Source: Pseudomonadota bacterium
GTDB lineage: Bacteria; Pseudomonadota; Gammaproteobacteria; Burkholderiales; Burkholderiaceae_C
Direction: 5' to 3'
Length of the DNA stretch: 11,919 bases
Assembly: GCA_023410975.1 (NCBI GenBank)
Contig: JAEYPG010000435.1
Span: 1 to 11,919 of the forward strand
The position numbers and the translations under genes are program-made. A model generated the notes under the pieces. The model did no database searches. It was not told the origin of the DNA and saw nothing but the letters and a program-made list of their open reading frames with translations. Of the stretch, positions 5,531 through 11,919 are shown in pieces (positions within the stretch are counted from its first letter, which is position 1; every line of letters starts with the position of its first letter).

Positions 5531-6790
5531 TCAGCGCCGCTGCCAGGCCGCTGCGAAGAAACCGTCGGTGGCGTGGCGATGCGGCCACAGCCGCAGGAAG
5601 CCTTCGCTCACCAGGCTTTCGGCCTGCGGCACCTGCGCCTGCGCCAACAGCTCGGCGGCGTCCAGCAGTTCGAACTCCGGATGCGCGGCGCTGAACTCGC
5701 GGGCGATGTCCTCGTTCTCGGCTGGCAGCAGGCTGCAGGTGGCGTAGACCAGCCGGCCGCCGCTCTTCACCAGCCGCGCCGCGCTGGCCAGGATGGCCGC
5801 CTGCTTGCCGCGCAGCTCCTGCACCGCCAGCGGCGACTGGCGCCACTTCAGGTCCGGGTTGCGGCGCAGCGTGCCCAGCCCCGAGCACGGTGCGTCGACC
5901 AGCACGCGGTCGATCTTGCCGGCCAGGCGCTTCACGCGGTCGTCGCGCTCGTGCGCGAGCTGCGCCGGGTAGACGTTGGACAGCCCGCTGCGCGCCAACC
6001 GCGGCTTGAGCGCATCGAGCCGGTTGCCCGAGACGTCGAAGGCATAGAGGCGCCCGGTATTGCGCATGGCCGCGCCCAGCGCCAGCGTCTTGCCGCCGGC
6101 GCCGGCGCAGAAGTCCACCACCATCTCGCCGCGCTTGGGCGCCACCAGCAGTGCCAGCAGCTGGCTGCCCTCGTCCTGCACCTCGACCGCGCCGCTGGTG
6201 AAGATTTCCAGCTTGTTCAGCGCCGGTTTGCCCTGCACGCGCAGGCCCCAGGGCGAATAGGGCGTGGGCTGCGCGGTAATGCCTGCGGCCTGCAGCGCCG
6301 CCAACGCCTCCTCGCGTTTGCTCTTGAGCAGGTTGACGCGCAAGTCCAGCGGCGCGCCTTCGTTGAGCGCGCCGGCCAGCGCCATGAACTCCTCCTCGCC
6401 CAGACGCTCGCGCAGCGGCGCGGCGATCCAGTCCGGCAGGTTGTGGCGCAGCTTATCGGGCATCGTGGACAGGTCGAGCGCCTGCACGTGCTGCAGCCAC
6501 TGCTGCTCGTTGGGCCCCAGCGCGGACTGCAGCACGCCGGGCGTGCCCTGCCAGCCCAGGATAGCCAGCCGGCGCTCAATGGCGCCGCTGCCGCTTTGCG
6601 CCAGGTGCTGCAGGCGCAGCCGGTGCCGCAGCACGTGATAGGTGGTCTCGGCCAGGGCGTGGCGCTCGCGCGAACCCAGCTTGGCCTGGCGGCGGAAGAA
6701 GGCCGACACGACAGCGTCGGCGGGTTGGTCGAGTTTGAGTACGGCCCGCAGCAGTTCGGTGCTCAGGTCCAGCAGGGCATTCGGATGCAT
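5531..6790 (-). CDS. RsmB/NOP-family rRNA (cytosine-C5) methyltransferase
   Basis: A 419-residue SAM-dependent enzyme of the RsmB/Nop2 family that methylates a cytosine of rRNA at C5. The N-terminal ~140 residues are helical, as in the NusB-like domain of RsmB. The SAM-binding motif VVDFCAGAGGKTLALG is around D226. The motif IV cysteine is C302 in VDAPCSGLGTLRR, and the motif VI nucleophile is C352 in LVYATCSLLPAENE. The spacing of 50 equals that of E. coli RsmB C325/C375. The protein ends RLWPHRHATDGFFAAAWQRR. The start MHPNALLDLS is chosen because the longer frame upstream overlaps purN and is not family-like. There is no Shine-Dalgarno, and an extended -10 sits just before the ATG. RsmB (C967) is the nearest match in domain order, but relatives carry more than one such enzyme, so no symbol is given. 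Confidence 0.92.
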   Translation of the reverse strand: MHPNALLDLSTELLRAVLKLDQPADAVVSAFFRRQAKLGSRERHALAETTYHVLRHRLRLQHLAQSGSGAIERRLAILGWQGTPGVLQSALGPNEQQWLQHVQALDLSTMPDKLRHNLPDWIAAPLRERLGEEEFMALAGALNEGAPLDLRVNLLKSKREEALAALQAAGITAQPTPYSPWGLRVQGKPALNKLEIFTSGAVEVQDEGSQLLALLVAPKRGEMVVDFCAGAGGKTLALGAAMRNTGRLYAFDVSGNRLDALKPRLARSGLSNVYPAQLAHERDDRVKRLAGKIDRVLVDAPCSGLGTLRRNPDLKWRQSPLAVQELRGKQAAILASAARLVKSGGRLVYATCSLLPAENEDIAREFSAAHPEFELLDAAELLAQAQVPQAESLVSEGFLRLWPHRHATDGFFAAAWQRR

Positions 6791-6797
6791 TTCCGGG

Positions 6798-6806
6798 ATT
6801 ATCCCA
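6798..6806 (-). promoter_or_regulatory. Extended -10 element abutting the methyltransferase start
   Basis: TGGGATAAT on the minus strand fits TGn plus GATAAT. Seven bases (CCCGGAA) separate it from the ATG at 6790, so transcription would start at or one base from the A of the ATG. No TTGACA-like box lies 15-18 bases upstream. It stands in the 79-bp gap after purN. Confidence 0.45.
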
Positions 6807-6869
6807 GCCGCCCCGCGATCGACCGGCGCCCGGGGCTGCTGCGCGGTCCTGGCAAAGCCTCGCTTCAGC

Positions 6870-7496
6870 TCAGAACAGGCACTGCGCCACCCCACCGGCG
6901 TGGTGCACGACCTCGCCATCGAAGCGCAACTGCCCTTCGACGAACCAGCGCACCGCCATCGGGTAGAGCTTGTGCTCCTGCTGCAGCACGCGCGCGGCCA
7001 GCGCGTTCTCGTCGTCCCCGGGCAGCACCGGCACCACGGCCTGCGCCACGATCGGGCCGTGGTCGAGCTCTGCGGTGACGAAGTGCACGGTGGCGCCGGC
7101 CACCTTGCAGCCGGCCTGGATCGCGCGCCGGTGCGTGTGCAGCCCGGTGAAGGCCGGCAGCAGCGAGGGGTGGATGTTGAGCATGCGCCCCGCGTAGTGG
7201 CGGGTGAAGTCCGCGCCCAGGATGCGCATGAAGCCGCCCAGCACCAGCAGGTCGGGCTCGAAGGCGTCAATGGCCTGCTGCAGCGCGGCGTCGAAGGCCT
7301 CGCGCGACTCGAAGCGCTGGTGGTCCACCACGGCTGTGGCGATGCCGCGCTTGGCGGCCCAGGCCAGGCCGGCAGCTTGCGGACGGTTGGAGATGACGGC
7401 GGCGACGGTGGCGGGCCAGCCCTCGCGGGCACAGGCTTCGGCCACGGCCTGCATGTTGGAACCGCGGCCGGAGATCAGGATGACGATGCGCTTCAT
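6870..7496 (-). CDS. purN: Phosphoribosylglycinamide formyltransferase (GAR transformylase)
   Basis: Third step of purine synthesis: transfers a formyl group from 10-formyltetrahydrofolate to GAR in the cytoplasm. The protein has 208 residues, as usual. The phosphate-binding loop is ISGRGSNMQA (8-17). The catalytic triad of E. coli PurN (N106, H108, D144) is N107, H109 and D145 here, within NIHPSLLPAF and ELDHGPI. The start MKRIVILISGRGSN is set by homology. A perfect AAGGAGG (7517-7523, minus strand) lies 20 bases upstream, too far to serve this ATG, and no other start codon lies between; the ribosome-binding site is therefore unclear. It is divergent from trpS, 76 bp apart, and upstream of the rRNA methyltransferase gene in the same direction. 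Confidence 0.96.
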   Translation of the reverse strand: MKRIVILISGRGSNMQAVAEACAREGWPATVAAVISNRPQAAGLAWAAKRGIATAVVDHQRFESREAFDAALQQAIDAFEPDLLVLGGFMRILGADFTRHYAGRMLNIHPSLLPAFTGLHTHRRAIQAGCKVAGATVHFVTAELDHGPIVAQAVVPVLPGDDENALAARVLQQEHKLYPMAVRWFVEGQLRFDGEVVHHAGGVAQCLF

Positions 7497-7522
7497 GGGG
7501 GCAGCGAGTTTAGCCGCCTCCT

Positions 7523-7528
7523 TAGAAT
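7523..7528 (+). promoter_or_regulatory. Candidate -10 element for trpS
   Basis: TAGAAT within CTTAGAATGG, 44 bases before the trpS ATG in the 76-bp divergent gap with purN. No good -35 is present at the usual spacing. It overlaps the AAGGAGG of the opposite strand. Confidence 0.35.
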
Positions 7529-7572
7529 GGCCGGTTTTCCTCCCGCGCCGCCTACCTGCAGCCTTCCGCCTC

Positions 7573-8889
7573 ATGGCCATCAAGACCGAACGCGTTCTCA
7601 CCGGCATCACCACCACCGGCACGCCGCACCTGGGCAACTACGTCGGCGCCATCCGGCCGGCGATCGCCGCCAGCCGCGCACCGGGCGTGGAAAGCTTCTT
7701 CTTCCTGGCCGACTACCACGCGCTGATCAAGTGCGACGACCCGGCGCGCATCGAGCGCTCGCGGCTGGAGATCGCCGCCACCTGGCTGGCCGCCGGGCTG
7801 GACACGCAGCGCGTGACTTTCTACCGCCAGAGCGACATTCCCGAGATCACCGAGCTGACCTGGCTGCTGACCTGCGTCACCGCCAAGGGCCAGATGAACC
7901 GCGCCCACGCCTACAAGGCGGCCATGGACGTCAACGCCGCCGCGGGCGAGGACATCGACGCCGGCGTGACCATGGGCCTGTACTGCTACCCCATCCTCAT
8001 GGCGGCCGACATCGTGATGTTCAACGCGCACCGCGTGCCCGTCGGCCGCGACCAGGTGCAGCACATCGAGATGGCGCGCGACGTGGCGCAGCGCTTCAAC
8101 CACCTCTTCGGCGCCGGGCGCGAGCTGTTCGTGCTGCCGCAGGCGGAGATCGAGGAGTCGGTGGCGACGCTGCCCGGCCTGGACGGCCGCAAGATGTCCA
8201 AGAGCTACGACAACACCATCCCGCTGTTCGAAGGCGGCGAGAAGGGGCTGAAGGAGGCGGTGGCGCGCATCGTCACCGACTCGCGTCTGCCCGGCGAGCC
8301 CAAGGACCCGGACAGCTCGCACCTCGTGACGATCTTCGACGCCTTTGCCGCAGACGACGCCGCGCGCCAGGCCTTCCGCGACGAGCTGCGCGCGGGACTG
8401 GCCTGGGGCGAGGCCAAGCAGCGGCTGGTGGCGCTGATCGAGGGCGAGATCGGCCCCCTGCGCGCGCGCTACGCCGAGCTGATGGCGCATCCGGAGCGCA
8501 TCGAGGAAGCGCTGCAGGAAGGCGCGCGCAAGGCCCGCGCGGTAGCCACGCCCTTCCTGGCCGAGCTGCGCCACGCCGTGGGCCTGCGGCCGATGGTGGC
8601 GGTGGCCGCGCCCGCCAAGGCCAAGGCGGCGACGGCCAAGGCCGCGCTGCCGGATTTCAAGCAGTACCGCGAGGACGGCGCTTTCTTCTTCAAGCTCACC
8701 AGCCCGCAGGGCGCGGTGCTGCTGCAGAGCACTCCGATGGCCGAGGGACGCGAAGCCGGCGCCTGGGTCAAGCGGCTCAAGACCGAAGGCACCGCGGCGC
8801 TGGAAGGCGCGCCGGTGCAGTGGGATGCCAGCGCCGAGCGCGCGCAGGTGGAAGCGGCCCTGGCGGCGCTGGTGGCCGCGCAGGACTGA
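7573..8889 (+). CDS. trpS: Tryptophanyl-tRNA synthetase with C-terminal extension
   Basis: Class I synthetase charging tRNA-Trp in the cytoplasm. The HIGH-type signature is TPHLGN (17-22); the KMSKS loop is K207-MSKS in LDGRKMSKSYDNTIPLF. FLADYHALIKCDD and the PILMAADIVMFNAHRVPVGRDQ region also match the family. The catalytic core ends near residue 338, the usual size. A Lys/Ala linker (about 340-360) and a tail of about 78 residues bring it to 438: DFKQYREDGAFFFKLTSPQG continues into VLLQSTPMAEGREAGAWV. The tail resembles the small beta-rich YegP/DUF1508 fold by eye. The start MAIKTERVLTGITTTG is set by homology; no strong Shine-Dalgarno is seen. It leads a plus-strand cluster with two downstream genes spaced 23 and 4 bp. 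Confidence 0.96.
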   Translation: MAIKTERVLTGITTTGTPHLGNYVGAIRPAIAASRAPGVESFFFLADYHALIKCDDPARIERSRLEIAATWLAAGLDTQRVTFYRQSDIPEITELTWLLTCVTAKGQMNRAHAYKAAMDVNAAAGEDIDAGVTMGLYCYPILMAADIVMFNAHRVPVGRDQVQHIEMARDVAQRFNHLFGAGRELFVLPQAEIEESVATLPGLDGRKMSKSYDNTIPLFEGGEKGLKEAVARIVTDSRLPGEPKDPDSSHLVTIFDAFAADDAARQAFRDELRAGLAWGEAKQRLVALIEGEIGPLRARYAELMAHPERIEEALQEGARKARAVATPFLAELRHAVGLRPMVAVAAPAKAKAATAKAALPDFKQYREDGAFFFKLTSPQGAVLLQSTPMAEGREAGAWVKRLKTEGTAALEGAPVQWDASAERAQVEAALAALVAAQD

Positions 8890-8912
8890 AGCTTCTTAAA
8901 CCGTTGTTCCGC

Positions 8913-9344
8913 ATGGCCGGGATCCATCTCCTCGACATCGAGGCGGCCATCAACTGGTGGCGCCGCCGCTCGCCCTCGCCCGACGGCATCACCGCCTGCG
9001 CTGAAGTGCAGGCGCTGGCCAAGGTCTACGCACTCATGGCCTACGAGCGCCGCGATGAGCAGGACGAGGACGCCATGCCGGCCGAGGCGCTGATGGCCTG
9101 GCTGGACTGGTACGCCTCCACGCCCGATGCGCCCTGCATCGCCATCTGCTCCACCAGCCAGGGCGACGAAGTCTGCAAGGGCTGCGGCCGCAGCTTCGAC
9201 GAAGTGCAGCACTGGCCGCGCATGACGCCGGCCGAGAAGCGCGCCACCTGGCGCCGCATCACGCTGCAGGGCACGGCCTGGCGTTTCAACCGCTACGCCG
9301 AGCGCGCGGCGCCCGCGCCTGCCGAGCCGCCGCCGCGGGACTGA
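8913..9344 (+). CDS. DUF3717-DUF1289 two-domain small protein
   Basis: A 143-residue protein of unknown function. Residues 4-45 (HLLDIEAAINWWRRRSPS, then CAEVQALAKVYALMAY) resemble DUF3717, a short domain known mainly in Burkholderiales. Residues 74-130 match DUF1289: C75-IAI-C79, STSQGDEV-C88-KG-C91-GRSFDEVQHW, then EKRATWRRI and W123. The four cysteines (C-x3-C-x8-C-x2-C) suggest metal or Fe-S binding. A Glu/Asp-rich linker joins the two and a Pro/Ala tail ends the protein. No Shine-Dalgarno is obvious; the start was chosen because DUF3717 begins there. It lies 23 bp after trpS and 4 bp before the transporter, so the three are probably co-transcribed. The function is not known and context does not reveal it. 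Confidence 0.82.
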   Translation: MAGIHLLDIEAAINWWRRRSPSPDGITACAEVQALAKVYALMAYERRDEQDEDAMPAEALMAWLDWYASTPDAPCIAICSTSQGDEVCKGCGRSFDEVQHWPRMTPAEKRATWRRITLQGTAWRFNRYAERAAPAPAEPPPRD

Positions 9345-9348
9345 GCCC

Positions 9349-10746
9349 TTGACGGACGGCGCCGCGCCCAACTTCAAGCAGGACCTGCGGCACATCGCCG
9401 CCCTGGCCTGGCCGGTGTTCGTGGGCCAGGCTGCGGTGCTGGCCTTCTCGACCATCGACACGCTGCTGCTAGCACGCCACGACGCGCGCGACCTGGCGGC
9501 GCTGGCCGTGGGCTCGGCCGCCTACATCAGCGTCTTCATCGGGCTCATGGGCGTGGTGATCGCCATCGGGCCCATTGCCGGGCGGCTGTTCGGCGCGCGG
9601 CGCCTGCCCGAGGCCGGCGCCCAGCTGCAGCAGGCGTTCTGGCTGGCGCTGGCGCTGGCGGTGCCGGGCTGCGCGCTGCTGGCGTTCCCACAGCCTTTCT
9701 TGGCCCTGGCGCAGGCCACGCCCGAAGTGGCGCTGCGCGCGCGCGGCTACATGGCGGCGCTGGCCTGCGCGCTGCCGGCCGCGCTGCTGTTTGCCGTCTT
9801 CCGCGGCTTCAACACCGCGGTGTCGCGGCCCAAGGCCGTGATGGTGCTGCAGGTCAGCGCACTGGTGATGAAGCTGCCGCTGTCCTGGCTGCTGGTCTTC
9901 GGGCAGCCCGGTTGGGGACTGCCGGCGCTGGGCGTGACGGGCAGCGGCATTGCCACGGCCGTGCTGATGTGGCTGCAGGCACTGGCGGCACTGGGCCTGC
10001 TGCGCCGCGATCCGTTCTATGCGCCCTTCAAGTTGCGAGGGCTGCGGCGGCCCCAGTGGGCGTCGCTGAAAGCGCTGCTGAAGCTGGGCGTGCCCATGGG
10101 GCTGTCCATCGTGGTGGAGGTCACCGGCTTCACCTTCATGGCGTTCTTCATCTCGCGCCTGGGCACGCTGCCGGTGGCCGGCCACCAGATCGCAGCCAAC
10201 CTGGCGGGCCTGCTCTACATGCTGCCGCTGGCCATCGGCAACGCCTGCGGCACGCTGGTGGCACAGCGCATCGGCGCCGAGGATCCGGTGGGCGCTTGCC
10301 GTTTGGGCTGGCGCGGGGTGCAGATCGCGGCGATCGGCGCCCTGGCGCTGGGGCTGCTGCTTTTCATCGCCCGCCCAGCCATCGTCGGCCTGTACACACA
10401 TGAGGCCGCCGTGGCCGCTGCCGCCTTGCCGCTGCTGGGCTGGCTGTCGCTGTTCCACCTGGGCGACGCGGTGCAGGCCGTGGCGGCCTCTGTGTTGCGC
10501 GCCTGGCACGTCACGACGATGCCCATGCTGATCTATGCCCTGGCGGTGTGGGTGCTGGGACTGGGTGGCGGTTATCTGCTCGCCTTTGGCGGCTTCGGTC
10601 TCGACACGGCGGCGTTCCAGGGCGCCAGAGGCTTCTGGAGCGCTGCCGCCGCAGGCCTGATAGCCGCGGCGGCGGCATTGACGCTGTTGCTGGCCCGGGT
10701 GAACCGCCGCGGCCTCGTGCCTGCGCTTGCCAGCAACCGGCATTGA
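9349..10746 (+). CDS. MATE-family (NorM-like) multidrug efflux transporter
   Basis: A 465-residue inner-membrane exporter with about twelve hydrophobic segments in two similar halves, the usual MATE architecture. Drugs and cationic compounds are expelled in exchange for Na+ or H+. Acidic residues important in Vibrio NorM have counterparts here: D37 in FSTIDTLLLARHD (NorM D36), E257 in IVVEVTGFTFMAF (E255) and D373 in LGDAVQAVAASVLRA (D371), so it should be functional. The start is TTG, four bases after the previous stop, with GGGA eight bases upstream. No ATG fits before the first membrane segment. Its 3' end stands four bases from the convergent gene's stop, with no terminator between. Substrate is unknown. 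Confidence 0.93.
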   Translation: MTDGAAPNFKQDLRHIAALAWPVFVGQAAVLAFSTIDTLLLARHDARDLAALAVGSAAYISVFIGLMGVVIAIGPIAGRLFGARRLPEAGAQLQQAFWLALALAVPGCALLAFPQPFLALAQATPEVALRARGYMAALACALPAALLFAVFRGFNTAVSRPKAVMVLQVSALVMKLPLSWLLVFGQPGWGLPALGVTGSGIATAVLMWLQALAALGLLRRDPFYAPFKLRGLRRPQWASLKALLKLGVPMGLSIVVEVTGFTFMAFFISRLGTLPVAGHQIAANLAGLLYMLPLAIGNACGTLVAQRIGAEDPVGACRLGWRGVQIAAIGALALGLLLFIARPAIVGLYTHEAAVAAAALPLLGWLSLFHLGDAVQAVAASVLRAWHVTTMPMLIYALAVWVLGLGGGYLLAFGGFGLDTAAFQGARGFWSAAAAGLIAAAAALTLLLARVNRRGLVPALASNRH

Positions 10747-10750
10747 GCCT

Positions 10751-11638
10751 TCAACGCGGCGCCGGCTCGATGTGCACCAGGCGGCGCTCCAAGTCGAACT
10801 GGGGGTCGGCACTGCGCAGTTCCAGGCGCAGCAGCAGGCCGCTACGGCGGTCCACCACCATCACACCCTCCACCTGAGGTGGTGGCGAGCCCGGCTCAAT
10901 CTCGCCCCGAAGATCCATGACCACCGGGTCGAAGCGATTGCCAAAAGGCGTTTTCACATGCTCCGCCACGAGTTGGGATTGCACGCGAGCCGTGGCGTTG
11001 TTGACGTTGCTGACCTCGCCGGACAAGCGCTGGGACGGCTTCGGCTGCGCGGACAGCAGGTTGCGCCAATACACGAGCGGCCCCTCCGGCGTGGCCAGCA
11101 CGTTGCCGGCGCGGTCCTGCACCCAGGAGCCCGAGCCGGCATCGGAAGCCCAGTCGAAGACGAATTGACGACGCTCCAGGCGCGACACACGCAGCCGCAG
11201 CGTGCGGGGCGTCGCTTGGCCGACATGCTCCGAGTAGACGAACACGTCACCGACGCCGATGGGCAACGTGGCCAGTTCCGCTGCGGGCAAGCGCTGCACG
11301 TCGCCGCAGCTCTGGGCCTCTGCATCGCGCAGCAGCGAGTCCGCTTGCGCCTGTGCGGCCTGCAGTTCCCGCTCGTGGTTGAGATCCATGCGCAATGCAA
11401 GCAAGGCGGGCGGGAAGATAAAGGCAGTTCCCGCAGCAATGGCGTTATTCCCCACGCGCTGCTGATGCGCCTCTACGAGCTGATCGACGCGTTGCTGTGC
11501 CTGCACCAGGGCGTGTGCCGTGGCTTCGCATTCAGCACTGGAATTTTGAGCCGCTGGCAGCTCGGCCGGCCAGACAGGTGAACAGGAAAGGCCCGCCGCC
11601 ATCGCGAGCGGCAATGCCCATTGGCGGCTGTACAGCAT
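10751..11638 (-). CDS. Hypothetical exported or membrane-anchored protein
   Basis: 295 residues, not recognised. The N-terminus MLYSRQWALPLAMAAGLSCS looks like a signal sequence with one Arg then a hydrophobic run. C19 is not preceded by a proper lipobox (GLSC), so lipoprotein status is uncertain. Residues 36-62 are a Gln/Ala-rich helix. A second hydrophobic stretch, NNAIAAGTAFIFPPALLALR (64-83), is followed by another Gln/Ala helix (88-109). These could form a membrane-anchored coiled region. The rest is polar and looks beta-rich (DVFVYSEHV, TLRLRVSRLERRQFVFDW, VVDRRSGLLLRLELR). Cysteines are C19, C37 and C111. The start 11638 has AAAGG just upstream; the frame extends to 11770 but that part runs into the rRNA terminator. 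It sits between a convergent MATE gene and the rRNA operon, its codon bias is milder than its neighbours', and context gives no function. Confidence 0.72.
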   Translation of the reverse strand: MLYSRQWALPLAMAAGLSCSPVWPAELPAAQNSSAECEATAHALVQAQQRVDQLVEAHQQRVGNNAIAAGTAFIFPPALLALRMDLNHERELQAAQAQADSLLRDAEAQSCGDVQRLPAAELATLPIGVGDVFVYSEHVGQATPRTLRLRVSRLERRQFVFDWASDAGSGSWVQDRAGNVLATPEGPLVYWRNLLSAQPKPSQRLSGEVSNVNNATARVQSQLVAEHVKTPFGNRFDPVVMDLRGEIEPGSPPPQVEGVMVVDRRSGLLLRLELRSADPQFDLERRLVHIEPAPR

Positions 11639-11751
11639 GCCTTTCACACTCCATTCAGCATCCGAACGGATACCGGCAAGGTCGTTATGTGCATACCAGC
11701 ATTTTGTATGGCCCATGCCCGGCGTTTCCACCGTCATTTTGTCTCGCACAA

Positions 11752-11788
11752 AGCAAAACGCCCCGGCCATGTGTTGGCCGGGGCGTTT
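11752..11788 (-). terminator. Intrinsic terminator of the rRNA operon
   Basis: Perfect 14-bp stem, AAACGCCCCGGCCA and its complement, loop of five bases (11770-11774). On the minus strand it runs into TTTTGCTTTG. It lies 12 bases past the 5S 3' end. Confidence 0.95.
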
Positions 11789-11800
11789 GCTGAGATATTA

Positions 11801-11914
11801 GCCTGACGATGTCCTACTTTCACACGGGAATCCGCACTATCATCGGCGCTGAGGTGTTTCACGGTCCTGTTCGGGATGGGAAGGGGTGGGACCACCTCGC
11901 TATGGTCATCAGGC
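11801..11914 (-). rRNA. rrf: 5S ribosomal RNA
   Basis: On the minus strand the gene begins GCCTGATGACCATAGCGAGG and ends ACATCGTCAGGC, about 114 nt. The two ends pair over nine positions (helix I). The conserved internal part, CCCATCCCGAACAGG on the minus strand, is typical of bacterial 5S. It is followed by a strong terminator, so it is the last gene of an rRNA operon whose 23S and 16S genes should lie to the right of the window. Confidence 0.97.
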
Positions 11915-11919
11915 TTGAA

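Noticed and set aside
6791..7432. N-terminal extension of the rRNA methyltransferase up to 7432
   Set aside because: It overlaps purN in another frame and is Pro/Ser/Arg-rich; RsmB-like N-termini begin at MHPNALLDLS (6790).
6642..8912. Extension of the DUF3717-DUF1289 frame far upstream (to 6642)
   Set aside because: The extension overlaps trpS and the antisense of purN, with low-complexity Arg/Gly-rich sequence; the family-like start is at 8913.
9469..10812. Minus-strand 447-residue frame antisense to the transporter
   Set aside because: It is Gln/Arg/His-rich with no domain character and covers a transporter with conserved acidic residues.
1..11919. Novel defence, mobile or biosynthetic system
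   Set aside because: Apart from one transposase scar, all genes are housekeeping or single unknowns; no nuclease, toxin-antitoxin pair, integrase, reverse transcriptase or synthase was seen on either strand.

Overview
The window is GC-rich chromosomal DNA from a betaproteobacterium. It is most likely a member of the Burkholderiales in or near the Comamonadaceae. The inference rests on gene content and protein character: a multi-membrane-segment FtsK N-terminus near a Crp/Fnr regulator and trxB, rpmB-rpmG, a TrpS with a C-terminal extension, a DUF3717-DUF1289 protein, and TAAAAT/TTAGAAT-like -10 elements. No taxonomic search was possible.

Layout from left to right. Positions 1-934 (minus) hold the N-terminal part of ftsK, cut by the window edge. 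Positions 1143-1814 (minus) encode a Crp/Fnr-type regulator whose stop codon lies in the last copy of an 8-bp tandem repeat array (1061-1146). A 207-bp divergent region with a CRP-geometry dyad separates it from trxB (2022-2978, plus). A 295-bp gap then carries hairpins, a dyad over the expected -35 position, a consensus TATAAT, and a long foldable leader. It leads into rpmB-rpmG (3274-3707, plus), which end at a strong terminator. Positions 3787-3995 hold a near-perfect palindrome and a frameshifted fragment of a transposase OrfA. A terminator then closes the minus-strand genes from the other side: a membrane fatty-acid desaturase (4086-5309), an RsmB/NOP-family rRNA m5C methyltransferase (5531-6790) and purN (6870-7496).

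Divergent from purN runs a plus-strand cluster: trpS (7573-8889), a small DUF3717-DUF1289 protein (8913-9344) and a MATE/NorM-type efflux transporter (9349-10746, TTG start). It meets, with 4 bp between stop codons, an unrecognised exported or membrane-anchored protein (10751-11638, minus). The right edge holds a 5S rRNA gene (minus) with its intrinsic terminator, the tail of an rRNA operon that continues beyond the window.

Most of the content is housekeeping: translation (L28, L33, 5S, TrpS, rRNA methylation), purine synthesis, thiol redox balance, chromosome segregation and membrane lipid adjustment. I saw no defence system, prophage, CRISPR array or biosynthetic cluster. The signals that deserve a second look are non-coding: the 8-bp repeat array, the rpmB upstream dyad and leader, a possible leaderless methyltransferase mRNA, candidate operators before the regulator and the desaturase, and the transposase scar. 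At protein level the notable points are a Crp-like regulator lacking several canonical cAMP contacts, the TrpS tail, and the orphan protein beside the rRNA operon.
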